Source: Saprospiraceae bacterium (GTDB lineage Bacteria; Bacteroidota; Bacteroidia; Chitinophagales; Saprospiraceae). Taken from it: a stretch of 64,000 bases of DNA. The first letter of the stretch is position 1. Each line of letters begins with the position of its first letter. Location: positions 62,001-126,000 of the forward strand of contig JAHDHQ010000004.1 in the NCBI GenBank assembly GCA_020631235.1, read 5' to 3'. The notes below the pieces were generated by a model. It made no database searches. It had not been told where the DNA came from and worked only from the letters and a program-made list of their open reading frames with translations. Below are positions 1-10,600 of this stretch, one piece after another. Made by a program: the position numbers and the translations under genes.

Positions 1-1
1 G

Positions 2-1516
2 AAAGAAATTGGCTGGGCAGCCGTCGCGGTCGATGGATTTATACCTCCTAATGCATTCATGGAGTTTCAGGCCTATAAAGTGCTTGTCATCGCTTCTGAT
101 ATCCGCCAATTAGAAAATATAGAATATACACCTGCTCCAGACATCATCCACGAATCGGCCGGACATGCACCCATTATAGCAAATCCTGATTATGCTGAGT
201 ATCTTAGAAGACTCGGTGCCATAGGCGCAAAAGCTATTCTCTCTAAACACGACATTGATCTATATGAAGCTGTTAGAAAACTATCCATTTTAAAGGAAGC
301 TCCCAACACAGATCCACAAGAAATCGAGAAAGCAGCTATGGAAGTGGAACAACTTCAAAACGAAGAGGTAGAACTATCTGAAATGGCTCAAATAAGAAAT
401 CTTCAATGGTGGACGGTGGAGTACGGACTAATAGGCGATATAAACGAACCAAAAATATACGGCGCAGGATTACTTTCGTCCATCGGAGAAAGCCAATGGT
501 GTATGAAACCTGAGGTACAAAAAATACCATATTCTGTCGAAGCGGCGAAACAATCGTTTGATATAACTAAACCCCAACCTCAACTCTTTGTCACGCCCGA
601 TTTTTCTTACCTTATGGAAGTCTTAGAATCATTTGCTAATACTTTAAGTTTAAGAAAAGGAGGAAGCCAAGGTATCCAGAAATTGATAGGATCTCACATG
701 ATTGGCACCATAGAAATAAATACAGGACTTCAAGTTTCAGGCAAATTTTCCAGAGTCATCCTTAATGATGACAATGAAGTGATTTACTTTTTCACCGAGG
801 GTCCTACTGCATTAGCTTTTAGAGAAAAAGAACTAATTGGCCATGGCATTGATTATCATACAAATGGATTCAGTTCGCCTCTAGGAAAGCTAAAAAACAT
901 AAATCTCCCGATCGAAGACATGGGGCCTTACGACTTAAAAGCCTATAACTTTTATGACAACAAATGGCTTTCCTTCGAATTTGAAAGCGGGATAAAAGTA
1001 GAAGGCCTAAACATTACTGGAATCAGAAATATCCAAGGAAAATTAATGCTTATCCAACTTAAAGATTGTACGGTTAGCTATAAAAATGAGTTACTATTTA
1101 AACCATCATATGGCATGTTTGACATGGTTATAGGAAGCAGCATTATTGCTGCCTATGCTGGAAGTGCCGACCATCGATCATTTCCTAATGTGTATCATGC
1201 CTCAACGATCAAAACCGCGTCGACAAAAAAGAGCTCACAACTCACTTTGCTAGAAAAACACTATCAAAGCATTAGAGAAATGCGAACGCAAAAAACCATA
1301 AACCAAAACCAACTTGAAAGTATGTGGATAGAAATAAAAACTGCCTATCCAGAAGAATGGTTACTCCAATTAGAAATGCTAGAACTCACTGAAGAAAACG
1401 AATTAAAAAAATCCATCGAGCAATCACTGTTGCACCTAAGTGAAAAACATCCGCAACTAAAAAATCTTATCATAGAAGGAATGCAACAATTAACTCCATT
1501 TTTAGCTTCTACATAG
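2..1516 (+). CDS. Aromatic amino acid hydroxylase (phenylalanine 4-monooxygenase-like), 5' truncated by window edge
   Basis: The frame is open from base 2 and the visible first residues (KEIGWAAVAVDGFIPPNAF) are typical of the family, so the true start lies outside the window; the ATG at 59 is internal. The iron-binding signature HESAGH is at visible residues 50-55 and the third-ligand region WWTVEYGLI follows about 90 residues later. The family hydroxylates phenylalanine, tyrosine or tryptophan using a pterin cofactor and Fe(II) in the cytoplasm. The protein continues about 330 residues past the catalytic core, longer than classical bacterial PhhA (under 300 residues); extended forms are seen in Bacteroidota. 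The substrate cannot be read from sequence. A methyltransferase gene starts 14 bases after the stop and may be co-transcribed. Confidence 0.88.
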   Translation, partial: KEIGWAAVAVDGFIPPNAFMEFQAYKVLVIASDIRQLENIEYTPAPDIIHESAGHAPIIANPDYAEYLRRLGAIGAKAILSKHDIDLYEAVRKLSILKEAPNTDPQEIEKAAMEVEQLQNEEVELSEMAQIRNLQWWTVEYGLIGDINEPKIYGAGLLSSIGESQWCMKPEVQKIPYSVEAAKQSFDITKPQPQLFVTPDFSYLMEVLESFANTLSLRKGGSQGIQKLIGSHMIGTIEINTGLQVSGKFSRVILNDDNEVIYFFTEGPTALAFREKELIGHGIDYHTNGFSSPLGKLKNINLPIEDMGPYDLKAYNFYDNKWLSFEFESGIKVEGLNITGIRNIQGKLMLIQLKDCTVSYKNELLFKPSYGMFDMVIGSSIIAAYAGSADHRSFPNVYHASTIKTASTKKSSQLTLLEKHYQSIREMRTQKTINQNQLESMWIEIKTAYPEEWLLQLEMLELTEENELKKSIEQSLLHLSEKHPQLKNLIIEGMQQLTPFLAST

Positions 1517-1530
1517 TACAACTAGTAGTT

Positions 1531-2133
1531 ATGAATACAAAGGAAGAAAGAGCATATTGGAGCAAAAGATATCAAGAAAGATTAACTGGTTGGGATATTG
1601 GCTATCCCAGTACACCTATTAAATCCTATGTAGACCAACTCGAAGATAAACAGATCAAAATCTTGATTCCCGGCGCAGGAAATGCTTATGAAGCAGAGTA
1701 TTTATTTAAACAAGGTTTTAAGAATACTTATATAATAGATATTGCGGAAGAACCATTAAGCGCCTTCCGTAAAAGAGTTGCCGATTTTCCTGAAGAACAT
1801 TTAATCTTAGGCAATTTTTTCGAACATGCTGACCAATATGAACTAATCATTGAACAAACATTCTTCTGTTCATTCCCGCCCACTCATGAAAACCGAGACC
1901 TGTATTTTAAAACAATGGCAAAATTGCTGCAACCCAGCGGTAAATTGGTTGGTTTATGGTTTGATATTCCTTTATCTGGTGATATGATTAAACGTCCATT
2001 TGGCGGCAATCGAGCTATGTACATTGATTTTGCAAAGCCCTATCTGAGTCTTGTTTCTTTAGAACCTTGCTATAACTCTATACCTCCAAGGGCAAATAAG
2101 GAGTTGTTTGGGATATTCCAAAAAACAGACTAA
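1531..2133 (+). CDS. TPMT-family SAM-dependent methyltransferase
   Basis: A 200-residue protein with the thiopurine S-methyltransferase-type layout. It opens with WSKRYQERLTGWDIGYPSTP, as such bacterial proteins do, has SAM motif I at ILIPGAGNAYEAEYL (about residues 44-58) and a motif near FFCSFPPTHENRDLY. The family transfers a methyl group from S-adenosylmethionine to S, Se, Te or halide acceptors in the cytoplasm. The physiological acceptor is not predictable here. The ATG at 1531 follows the hydroxylase stop by 14 bases, so the two genes are probably one transcript. Confidence 0.85.
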   Translation: MNTKEERAYWSKRYQERLTGWDIGYPSTPIKSYVDQLEDKQIKILIPGAGNAYEAEYLFKQGFKNTYIIDIAEEPLSAFRKRVADFPEEHLILGNFFEHADQYELIIEQTFFCSFPPTHENRDLYFKTMAKLLQPSGKLVGLWFDIPLSGDMIKRPFGGNRAMYIDFAKPYLSLVSLEPCYNSIPPRANKELFGIFQKTD

Positions 2134-2212
2134 GGTATTTTGGCTACAGGATAATGGACTAAGAAAAAGCTTTTCTTGGATATTTAATGGTAGATCACTA
2201 AATTGTCATCGT

Positions 2213-3016
2213 ATGAATATCAAAATTGCATCATTGATCTTTAGCCTTTTCGTTATCAATTTACAGCAAGCTAATGCGGTAACTTCCTTTCCTTGCGAAA
2301 CAATCTTTCTAAAGTCCGGAAGTCAATTGCAAGCTAGCATAATGGAGATGTACGAACGCACCATTCAAATTCGTAGTTGCGAGAATGGGAAAAAATATCA
2401 AATTCCATGGGAAAAAATCGATTCGATCAGCAACTATTCTTACATTAATTACAAGGATCATCCTTTTGTTTTTTTTGCTGAAAGCGAGCTTGAGTCTGAC
2501 CCATCCAATTACCAGCGCCTAGGAATAATCACCAATGAATATGAAGATCTAACATTATACGGCAATCGATCAAATGGTCAGATAGAAAGATACTCAGACG
2601 AACCATTTTTAAATTTAAAAAAAGAAGCAAGTAATGCTTCCAAATTCACCTTTGATTTTGTAGAAAATTCCTTTATTTATTTTAGAGATCTTGAATATAA
2701 CTCAAACAGTTGCCACAGTTTCAGTCTTTTAAGCGGAAAAAAAATGGAAGCTCAGATTAAAGCAGTATACGCTGAATCATTATTATTGGTAGAATGTAAT
2801 TCACATCAGAAGTATCTCATACCTTATTACAGCTTATTATCTTTTCAGCCAAAAGTCCAAAACAATATTAAAATTATTTATCAGTCAAAAGATACGTCTG
2901 AAGATAATTATGGATTAGCCGATAGTAAAGGAAGCTTTAAACTCTTACGCTTTATTTTATATACAGCGGGTTGCTTGGGTTTACTTTTATTCTGGCTAGT
3001 CGCTTCTTTATTTTAA
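2213..3016 (+). CDS. Exported membrane-anchored protein with internal duplication, function unknown
   Basis: I place the start at the ATG at 2213, because it is followed directly by a signal-peptide-like segment (MNIKIASLIFSLFVINLQQANA). The longer frame from 2108 would overlap the methyltransferase and begins with non-signal sequence. The 267-residue product contains two related modules, around residues 25-70 (CETIFLKSGSQLQASI then KYQIPWEKIDSI) and 165-215 (CHSFSLLSGKKMEAQI then KYLIPYYSLLSF), and ends in a hydrophobic segment (LYTAGCLGLLLFWLVASLF) likely to be a transmembrane anchor. The pattern 'gain of polar turn, strand, K-Y-x-I-P' resembles small beta modules common in Bacteroidota hypothetical proteins. 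No function can be assigned. Confidence 0.7.
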   Translation: MNIKIASLIFSLFVINLQQANAVTSFPCETIFLKSGSQLQASIMEMYERTIQIRSCENGKKYQIPWEKIDSISNYSYINYKDHPFVFFAESELESDPSNYQRLGIITNEYEDLTLYGNRSNGQIERYSDEPFLNLKKEASNASKFTFDFVENSFIYFRDLEYNSNSCHSFSLLSGKKMEAQIKAVYAESLLLVECNSHQKYLIPYYSLLSFQPKVQNNIKIIYQSKDTSEDNYGLADSKGSFKLLRFILYTAGCLGLLLFWLVASLF

Positions 3017-3018
3017 AC

Positions 3019-5604
3019 TTAGCGATTTTTAAGATGATCCAAATACGTCATCAATTCTGACTCAGAAAAAATCATAACCTCTCTAGGCTTAGAACCCATA
3101 GAAGGACCCACTATATTTAACATTTCCATTTGATCCATAATTCTTCCAGCCCGATTATAACCTAAAGATAATTTCCGCTGGATACTCGAGGTAGAACCAT
3201 GCTGCGAACCTACGATCAGTTTAGCGGCATCTTCGAACATAGGGTCAAGGTCAGAATACTTTAAATTCGAACCATCTTTACTCAAGTCTTCTTCACCTTT
3301 AACTTCTGGTAAATGATATGGAATAGAATACCCTCTTTGCTCACTAATAAAATCAATGGCCTTCTCTACTTCTGGTGTGTCGACAAAAGCACATTGTAGA
3401 CGGATGATATCACTACCTACATTCAGTAGCATATCTCCACGTCCGATCAATTGCTCTGCTCCTTTAGCATCCAAAATAGTTCTTGAATCTATCTGAGATG
3501 TTACTTTAAAAGAGATCCTAGCCGGGAAGTTGGCCTTAATCATTCCTGTTATGATATTGGTTGTAGGGCGCTGAGTGGCAATAATCATATGGATACCCAC
3601 GGCTCTGGCTAATTGGGCGATCCTAGCTATTGGCAATTCGACTTCTTTACCTGCCGTCATGATTAAATCGGCAAACTCATCAATCACTAAGACGATGAAA
3701 GGTAAGAACTTGTGTCCATTATTAGGATTAAGCTTACGCTTGGTAAATTTTTCGTTGTATTCTTTAATGTTTCTAGCTCTTGCTTTTTTAAGTAGATCAT
3801 ACCGTGTGTCCATCTCTATCGTCAATGAATTTAAGGTATTGATTACTTTGGACGTATCCGTAATGATAGGTTCGTCTACATCTGGTAAAAAGCCTAGAAA
3901 ATGCTTTTCTAACTGAGCATATGGAAACAATTCTACTTTTTTAGGATCGATCAATACCAATTTAACTTGAGACGGATGCTTTTTGTAAAGCAATGACATT
4001 AAAATGGTGTTAATACCGACTGATTTTCCTTGACCGGTAGCTCCTGCGATAAGCAAGTGAGGCATTTTAGCTAAATCCGCAACAAATACTTCATTAGCAA
4101 TCGTTTTACCCAGAGCTATAGGAAGGCTCATTTTTGCATTCTGAAATTTATCAGACTGAATGACTTCTTTAAAAGAAACAACTTGCTTCTTTTTATTAGG
4201 TACTTCGATACCTATGGTACCTTTCCCTGGAATAGGTGCAATGATTCTTATGCCCAATGCCGCTAAACTCAAGGCAATGTCGTCCTCTAAATTTTTAATC
4301 TTACTAATCTTAATACCTGGAGCTGGCACTATTTCGTAAAGGGTTACCGTAGGACCAATGGTTGCTCGAATTTTGATAATCTGAATTTTATAATTCATCA
4401 GTGTATCAATAATCTGCGTTTTATTGGCTTCCAATTCTGCACGATCGACTTCCACTTTCATGTCCGCGTAATCCTCTAACAATTCTAAAGTAGGATGTAC
4501 ATAGCTTGACAAGTCTTTGGTCGGATCGTAAGGTTCTAAATCATCTGGGTTTTCTTGTTGGATAGGAAGGACCTTTTCGCTGTAATCCGCTCCATGGACT
4601 ACAGTTTCTAAAGGCGGTTCTCCTTCCTTAACCTTGGGTGTTGTGGTTTCAACAGCTTCTTCTTGACCAGCTGCCGGCATAGCAATTTCTAATTCGGCTG
4701 AGCTACTATCCAATACATTGGGTTTTTTAGGTTTGGTTAAGGAGGTTGGAAGATTAAACTCCATGGTATCGGAATTTAAACTTCCCTCCGCCTTATCGGT
4801 TTTTGGAATAGCCCCTGGTTTTGAGGTCTCATCATTTGTCAGAGGCAATGCCCCATCAACAACAAAATCAAAAGACCCTTCTTCTTTATTCTCCTTGGTT
4901 GTTTTATTATTTCGCTTTTTACTTCTAGTTTCCTTGGTAGACTGACCAAATGAAGTAAAATAATCTATAGATGGCAAATCAACATTGGGCAAAAATCGCT
5001 TGAAACCGCCCATGTTCTCGCCTGTCAATTCTAAACTTGGATTAATAAACCATGTCAAACTCGCTAGACAAATGAGCAAAAAAAGCAAGCCTAAGCCTAC
5101 CCTGCCCACAAAACTGGACAACCATAAATAAGCCGCATTGCCTAAAGCTCCACCCCAACTAAAATGGGAAGAATGCAATACAAACTCGAAAATGACTGAA
5201 AGAAAGCAAGTAATTAATATAACTTGAGTAAATAATCGTAAATAATCTTGTAATGATTCTCTCCTAATCAAAGAAAGACCGAAACGTACTGTTAAGAATA
5301 TAAACAATACTGAAGGTATCCCGAAACCCCAATAGAAAAAACCATTGGAGACAATGGCGCCTAGCCTACCTAACCAGTTCTGCACGGTCACTTCACTGTT
5401 AAACAACATCGACCAAGAATGTAAAAGCACTTTGTCCTGATCAGCTTTCCATGTGAAGAGGTATGAACTGAAAGCAACAGTCAGATAAATACCTAGGAAT
5501 AAAAATATGAGCCCAAAAATTTTTAATACACGCTCATCGTTAAAACTAAATGTAGCACGTGCTTTTTTCTTCGCTCTTTTTTTCTTTTTGCGTTGTACTC
5601 CCAT
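3019..5604 (-). CDS. ftsK: DNA translocase FtsK
   Basis: An 861-residue protein with the complete FtsK/SpoIIIE layout. A very basic N-terminus is followed by about four transmembrane helices (roughly residues 27-190), a low-complexity acidic/proline linker (about 200-370), a RecA-like motor with Walker A GATGQGKSVG near residue 518 and Walker B VLVIDEFADLI, and a C-terminal winged-helix gamma domain (SSIQRKLSLGYNRAGRIMDQME). It pumps DNA at the division septum and drives chromosome dimer resolution. It converges with the 2213-3016 gene with two bases between the stops. A TAnnTTTG box at 5677-5684 lies upstream in the divergent region shared with the saccharopine-dehydrogenase-like gene. Confidence 0.96.
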   Translation of the reverse strand: MGVQRKKKKRAKKKARATFSFNDERVLKIFGLIFLFLGIYLTVAFSSYLFTWKADQDKVLLHSWSMLFNSEVTVQNWLGRLGAIVSNGFFYWGFGIPSVLFIFLTVRFGLSLIRRESLQDYLRLFTQVILITCFLSVIFEFVLHSSHFSWGGALGNAAYLWLSSFVGRVGLGLLFLLICLASLTWFINPSLELTGENMGGFKRFLPNVDLPSIDYFTSFGQSTKETRSKKRNNKTTKENKEEGSFDFVVDGALPLTNDETSKPGAIPKTDKAEGSLNSDTMEFNLPTSLTKPKKPNVLDSSSAELEIAMPAAGQEEAVETTTPKVKEGEPPLETVVHGADYSEKVLPIQQENPDDLEPYDPTKDLSSYVHPTLELLEDYADMKVEVDRAELEANKTQIIDTLMNYKIQIIKIRATIGPTVTLYEIVPAPGIKISKIKNLEDDIALSLAALGIRIIAPIPGKGTIGIEVPNKKKQVVSFKEVIQSDKFQNAKMSLPIALGKTIANEVFVADLAKMPHLLIAGATGQGKSVGINTILMSLLYKKHPSQVKLVLIDPKKVELFPYAQLEKHFLGFLPDVDEPIITDTSKVINTLNSLTIEMDTRYDLLKKARARNIKEYNEKFTKRKLNPNNGHKFLPFIVLVIDEFADLIMTAGKEVELPIARIAQLARAVGIHMIIATQRPTTNIITGMIKANFPARISFKVTSQIDSRTILDAKGAEQLIGRGDMLLNVGSDIIRLQCAFVDTPEVEKAIDFISEQRGYSIPYHLPEVKGEEDLSKDGSNLKYSDLDPMFEDAAKLIVGSQHGSTSSIQRKLSLGYNRAGRIMDQMEMLNIVGPSMGSKPREVMIFSESELMTYLDHLKNR

Positions 5605-5676
5605 CGGTTAATAGGTAAATCGGTAATAAGGATTAAGTAAATACAGCTCAAATATAGAAGCGCTTTTACATATTAC

Positions 5677-5684
5677 CAAATTTA
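5677..5684 (-). promoter_or_regulatory. Candidate Bacteroidota -7 box for ftsK
   Basis: Read on the minus strand this is TAAATTTG, an exact match to the TAnnTTTG box known for Bacteroidota housekeeping sigma. It would give a leader of roughly 65 bases before the ftsK ATG. No clear TTG -33 element is present at the right distance, so support is moderate. Confidence 0.4.
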
Positions 5685-5704
5685 CTAATACATTTAATAT
5701 TATA

Positions 5705-5723
5705 AATGTGTATTTTACACATT
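5705..5723. promoter_or_regulatory. Perfect dyad in the ftsK divergent region
   Basis: AATGTGTA and its exact complement TACACATT are separated by TTT, giving a 19-base dyad. It sits about where the -33 region of the proposed ftsK promoter would be, so it may be an operator. A second, weaker dyad (ACATTTA / TAAATGT) overlaps it at 5690-5709. The binding protein is unknown and AT-rich dyads can arise by chance. Confidence 0.35.
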
Positions 5724-5804
5724 ATGAATTTATTTAATATGTTTATTTGTTACTTGCTCCCTTAGATATCTCCTGGATAAATCGCATTTCCATAACTAGT
5801 TGAT

Positions 5805-5812
5805 TATGTTTG
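5805..5812 (+). promoter_or_regulatory. Candidate -7 box for the saccharopine-dehydrogenase-family gene
   Basis: TATGTTTG is an exact TAnnTTTG match 32 bases before the ATG at 5845, giving a leader of about 25 bases. No convincing -33 TTG is seen. Confidence 0.4.
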
Positions 5813-5844
5813 CGATTTATTGAATCGAAAATCCATACACAGTT

Positions 5845-6969
5845 ATGTCAAAGAATATAATTATTGTGGGGGCGGGGGGAATAGGAAGAGCGGCTGCGCT
5901 CATCCTTTCAAATTTAGAAAATCAATCATTTCACATCCAGTTAGGAGATATAAACGAAGAAGCTTGTAAAGAAGCAGTTGCTTTTGCAGGAGGAGGCGAA
6001 CATCTCAGTTATTTTATAATGACTAAGGGTTCAGACTCACCGGCCGAACAAGAAGCATTTACAAAAGGCAATATTATTCTGGATTGTTTGCCTGGTAGAT
6101 TAGCGCCTAAAATGGCCCAGATTGCTAAAGATCATAACATGCATTATGCTAATTTGACTGAATATGTAGCAGAAACTGATCAAGTAGAAGCCATCGCTAA
6201 AGATGCAGATACTGGCTTTTGTTTACAAACTGGATTAGCACCAGGATTTATCAATGTCTTAGCCATGAAGTTGTTTAATGATTTTACTAAAGAACATGGA
6301 GTGGATAAAGTGGATGAGATAAAAATGCGGGTCGGTGCCTTATCAGCTCATGCTGAAGCACCCCATTTTTATGCGTTTACTTGGAGTCCCATAGGAGTGG
6401 CTACAGAATATATAAAAGATGCGCTTGTCGTAAGAGATTATGTAAAATCAGATATCGCTTCATTATCAAAGCGAGAAGAAATCGTTATAGAGGGCGAAAG
6501 ATATGAAGACAATTATACTTCTGGAGGAGCTGCAGATTTACCTGAAGCACTCAGTGGTAGAGTGAAAGATCTTGATTACAAAACGCTACGTCATATAGGT
6601 CATTATGATTGGGTCAAAGAAAAAATAGCTGAAATTAATCCTAGCGAAAATGTGATCGATGTCCTGGAAGAAACCATGCTTAATGAAATCCCACAAGTAG
6701 AAGATGACTATGTTATTGTTTACGCTAGTGTTAAAGGGAAAGATCGTGATGGCGATTTAAAAGGTAGCGGTAAAGCCTACAAAATACTACCTAGCTATTT
6801 CGGAAATCAAAAATTACGGGCTATCCAGTCAACGACAGCAGGTCCCTTATGCCAAGTGGCCTTAATGTTGCTTTCGGGTAAGTACAAAGGTCCTGTTTTC
6901 CAAAGCCAATTAGATCCGGATGAGTTCTTACATGGAGCTATCGTTAAAGGCATTTATGGTGGTTTTTAG
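5845..6969 (+). CDS. Saccharopine dehydrogenase family oxidoreductase
   Basis: A 374-residue protein with an N-terminal Rossmann fold starting MSKNIIIVGAGGIGRAAALI (nucleotide-binding GxGGIG at residues 9-14), followed by a region LDCLPGRLAPKMAQIAKDH and a C-terminal catalytic-type domain. The family includes saccharopine reductases/dehydrogenases of lysine metabolism and carboxynorspermidine synthase of polyamine synthesis; sequence alone does not say which applies. The enzyme is cytoplasmic. A nitroreductase-like gene begins 10 bases downstream, so the two are likely co-transcribed. The TAnnTTTG box at 5805-5812 is the probable promoter. Confidence 0.8.
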   Translation: MSKNIIIVGAGGIGRAAALILSNLENQSFHIQLGDINEEACKEAVAFAGGGEHLSYFIMTKGSDSPAEQEAFTKGNIILDCLPGRLAPKMAQIAKDHNMHYANLTEYVAETDQVEAIAKDADTGFCLQTGLAPGFINVLAMKLFNDFTKEHGVDKVDEIKMRVGALSAHAEAPHFYAFTWSPIGVATEYIKDALVVRDYVKSDIASLSKREEIVIEGERYEDNYTSGGAADLPEALSGRVKDLDYKTLRHIGHYDWVKEKIAEINPSENVIDVLEETMLNEIPQVEDDYVIVYASVKGKDRDGDLKGSGKAYKILPSYFGNQKLRAIQSTTAGPLCQVALMLLSGKYKGPVFQSQLDPDEFLHGAIVKGIYGGF

Positions 6970-6979
6970 ATAAATAACA

Positions 6980-7564
6980 TTGGACAATCTAAAGCTCATA
7001 TCTAAAATAATACAAGAAAGAAGGACCATCAGTCCTTCTTCTTTTTCTGATCAAAAAATTGATGAAAAGCTAATTCTTCAGCTGCTGGAAAACGCACATT
7101 GGGCACCTAATCATCGAAATACTGAACCTTGGCGATTTAAAATATATACAGACGGAGCCTTGCAAAAATTAGCCGTCGATGTGCAAACTTGCTATCAGAA
7201 ACATTGCCCACCTGAAAAATTCTCCCATTTTAAGATGACCAAAATGGGCAAAAAAATAAATGCTTCTAGCCATGTCATTATCATATGCATGGAACGACAC
7301 ATCCAAAGCAACATTCCTGAATGGGAAGAACTGGCTGCTGTAGCTTGCGCCGTCCAAAACCTCTGGCTAAGTGCTACAGCTGCAAATCTTGTCGGCTATT
7401 GGAGCAGTCCTAGAGATATCTTAGATAATGCAAACGAATTTTTATCCCTCAATGAACATGAGCGCTGTTTGGGCTTTTTCTATCTTGGCCATCCGAAAAG
7501 CGATATCTCAGTGCAGTCAAGTCGAAGTCCATTAGACAACAACATTTCTTGGCACAGACAATAA
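6980..7564 (+). CDS. Nitroreductase-family protein, YdjA-like, TTG start
   Basis: A 194-residue FMN-dependent nitroreductase-fold protein. The N-terminus carries the basic ERRTISPSSFSD motif, which binds FMN phosphate in this family, followed by LENAHWAPNHRNTEPWRF, the hallmark of the short YdjA-type branch. The C-terminal part contains AVQNLWLSATAANLVGYWSS. The only in-frame start consistent with the fold is TTG at 6980, since the next ATG would delete the FMN-binding region. It follows the saccharopine-dehydrogenase-like gene by 10 bases. The substrate is unknown; these enzymes transfer electrons from NAD(P)H to nitro or quinone-like acceptors. Confidence 0.8.
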   Translation: MDNLKLISKIIQERRTISPSSFSDQKIDEKLILQLLENAHWAPNHRNTEPWRFKIYTDGALQKLAVDVQTCYQKHCPPEKFSHFKMTKMGKKINASSHVIIICMERHIQSNIPEWEELAAVACAVQNLWLSATAANLVGYWSSPRDILDNANEFLSLNEHERCLGFFYLGHPKSDISVQSSRSPLDNNISWHRQ

Positions 7565-7620
7565 GCATTTTTTATACGCTCGCCTACTTTTTTCTTTTGG
7601 GAAAATGCTTAAGTTTTCTT
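7562..7620 (+). terminator. Probable intrinsic terminator after the nitroreductase gene
   Basis: TAAGCATTTT (7562-7571, including the stop codon) is the exact complement of AAAATGCTTA (7602-7611), and the stem is followed by AGTTTTCTT. The 30-base loop is long and the U-tract is interrupted, so this is only moderately supported. Confidence 0.42.
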
Positions 7621-7645
7621 ACCTTATCTTAAGAACTACACCATT

Positions 7646-10600
7646 ATGAACTCAACCTGTAAACATTGGTTGCTCTTAGCGACGCTTCATATTTTTTCGA
7701 GTTTTTTTGTAAAGCTTCATGCACAAATCGATTGTTCAGTGAATGCTGGGTTTGGCGAAACACTTTGCCCTTACATGAGCATTGATTTAAAAGGTAATGC
7801 AACAGGCGATTTTGACCCTTCTACCCTGCGATGGGAAATTGCCCAGCAACCTCCTGGTTCGGATATCAGCATTATAAATCCTGATGCCTTGATTACCGAG
7901 ACTTCAGAAGTCATTGTAAGCGGCAGTTATATTTTTACGCTTAGTGGTGTTTGTAATGAAGGCATGGCCATGCAATCTGTGAGCTATGAAATAATAGATA
8001 TCACCGATCCTAATATTCCGAGCATTGAAGATAAAACCTGTCACCCTTGCTATGAAACTATAATTTTAGAAGCCGATCCACTTGCAGAAGGCGAACAAAG
8101 TATTTGGGAAGTAACTAGTCCTGACAGTATAAATGTTAGTGGCAGCAAAATCGAAGACCATATTTATGAACTCCAATTTGGCTGCAATGCATTTGATTGC
8201 TCCGAAATGGGAGAAGTTTCTGTTAGTTATAGGATAATAAGTGCGTTGGGATGCTCCGAGCAAAGCCAAATGAACTTTGAAATTAGCGTTGAAAAACCAG
8301 TGACTGCAGGTTTTATTTTTAATCCTTGCGATTCGATTCCGTGTGCTGAACTCATAGGTTCTTGTGATATTACAGGGGATGGTTCGTGGGAAATCATCAG
8401 CCAACCTGAAGGCTCAGAAGCTATTATTTTAGACCCTAAGGCTGAAGAAACTTTAATCTGTGAGCTTATTGAAGGACCCTATCAAATTCGATGGTCAGCC
8501 ACGAATGATTGTATAAGTGGAGAAAGAGTACTTGATATAGATATACTATATTTAGATCCTGATACGCTCCCTTTATTACAAGCCACTGGAGATTTGATTG
8601 TTTGTCCAGGAGAAATGCCGGATTCTATATTATTAATAGGCAATTTTCCAGGAGATGATTACGAAACCATTTGGACCCAAGGTACGGGTCCAACGGTCAA
8701 CATTACCAATCCAAACGATACGATGACTTATGCTGTGGGTTTAGAAGATGGCTATAACTATTCTTTTACCTATACATATACGGAAGGGGTCGATTGTGCA
8801 TCTACACCTTTGAGTACGATAAGAGTAATCAATATTCAGGATGCTGCCTTCGAGATAGAGCCTTGTCTCTCCATTAAGAACTTTGGAATATCGCAAAGCA
8901 CAGAAGTGGGTCTTTACTGTTCAGATCCACCATACAGATATGACACATTATTAGTAGATATCAAGATGATTAGCTACCCTATTTCTTTTGAAATAGGGTC
9001 CAATGTTGTTTTATGGACGGAACAAGTGCCTTCTCTTTCTGATGATTTTATCATCTTAAACAACAGTTCTTTTACTGGTGAAGGCATCATCAACAAATAT
9101 GAGTTATCAAATGTAAGAGGCAACAGTGTCTTCCCCTTTATGAGAGCCTATGTGCTCAGTGCTCCGGTCTCAGGATATTATGGATTTGAGGTCAGCTTCA
9201 CTACTGAATGCGGCACCGTGACACGAAATGTCGAAATATACTATAATGAATACACAACTGAACCTAACGCAGGGACCGATCAAATCTTAGATTGTGGACA
9301 AGACTCAACGGTCTTAGCTGGCAATTTGGATGGCGGATCCTGGTTACTTATTGAAGGTCCAGCTAATGCCCCTAATCCCATACAAAATGAATTTATAGGT
9401 GATGCCTTAATTATATCAGATCTGGAAGAGGGCAAATATACTTTTGGATATACGGTCGGTCGTCTAGACAATGATTGTAGTATCAACTTTTCTACAGATA
9501 CCGTACAAGTTTTAGTCAGTAATGAGGCCCCACATTATGTAGAAAATCCTGATATGAGTATTTGTCCTACCGATGTATATTGTTTTGATTTGATGTTTTT
9601 GTCCAATGCTGTATACGGTGAGCTGATCTTGACTAGTGGTCAATTGATCGATACTGAATTAACAAACAACACCCTTTGCTTATCGAATATTACCGAAACA
9701 GGCAGTTACCTATTTCAAATTGAGCTTATCAATGCTTGTGAAAGTTATACGGACGAATTTGAGATATTCATTGAAGACATTATTCAGAACCCTGCACTTA
9801 TCTTGACACCTGACAGTTGCTTTAATATTTTCCTTAACCCCATAGATTTAGAGGCACAGATAAATGGTAATGGGTATTGGACCTTTAATGGCATTGGCGA
9901 AGCTACTTTTAATCCGAGTAATGATGTGCCTATTACCAGTGTAAGCATCAGTAATTTTATCTTGGGTGAAGAGTATTTTGAATTTATTTGGACCTTGGAA
10001 AACGAAGATTGTGGTGTAGAAACACACGATACCATTGTATGGCAAAATGATGGTATAGATCAGCCCGTATTGGAAGAAACCTATTTTGATTGTTTTAGCC
10101 AATTTCCAGACACACTATTTATTCCAGTCGAATCAAGCATCACTGCCGAAAATCAATCTTGGGAACTGATCCAATCTTCATATCCAGTTTCGCCTGAATT
10201 ATGGTTTACCACTAATGGTGGTTCTTTCTTTGTTTTTTATGGACCAGGAGAGTATGTTATTCGAGTCAGTTTTGACCTTATGGGTGCCTGCAATGAAGAA
10301 GCCTATCAATCTGAAATTTGGATAAAATTAGCCGAAGGAACTGCTCCTGCTTTTGCAGGCGAAGACATATTAACTTGCGAGTCACAAGTTAATCTCCAGG
10401 CTAATTTGATGGCTGGTGATGGGACTTGGCAAGTATTATCCACAGATCCTGAAGATTTGTCTATAGAGCTTGATGATCCTTCAGATCCAAACTCACTCTT
10501 AAGATTTAATGAAAAAGGAAGTGTTGTCTTACAATGGGTAGTTCCAAGTGCAGACCTTTCATGTGGACCAGATACAGAAGATGAGGTATTCGTCGACTAT

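Noticed and set aside
336-530. Minus-strand open frame inside the aromatic amino acid hydroxylase gene
   Set aside because: It is the reverse-strand shadow of a strongly supported coding gene and has no family resemblance.
3575-3916. 113-residue plus-strand frame inside ftsK
   Set aside because: It lies wholly within ftsK on the opposite strand and reads as an antisense shadow.
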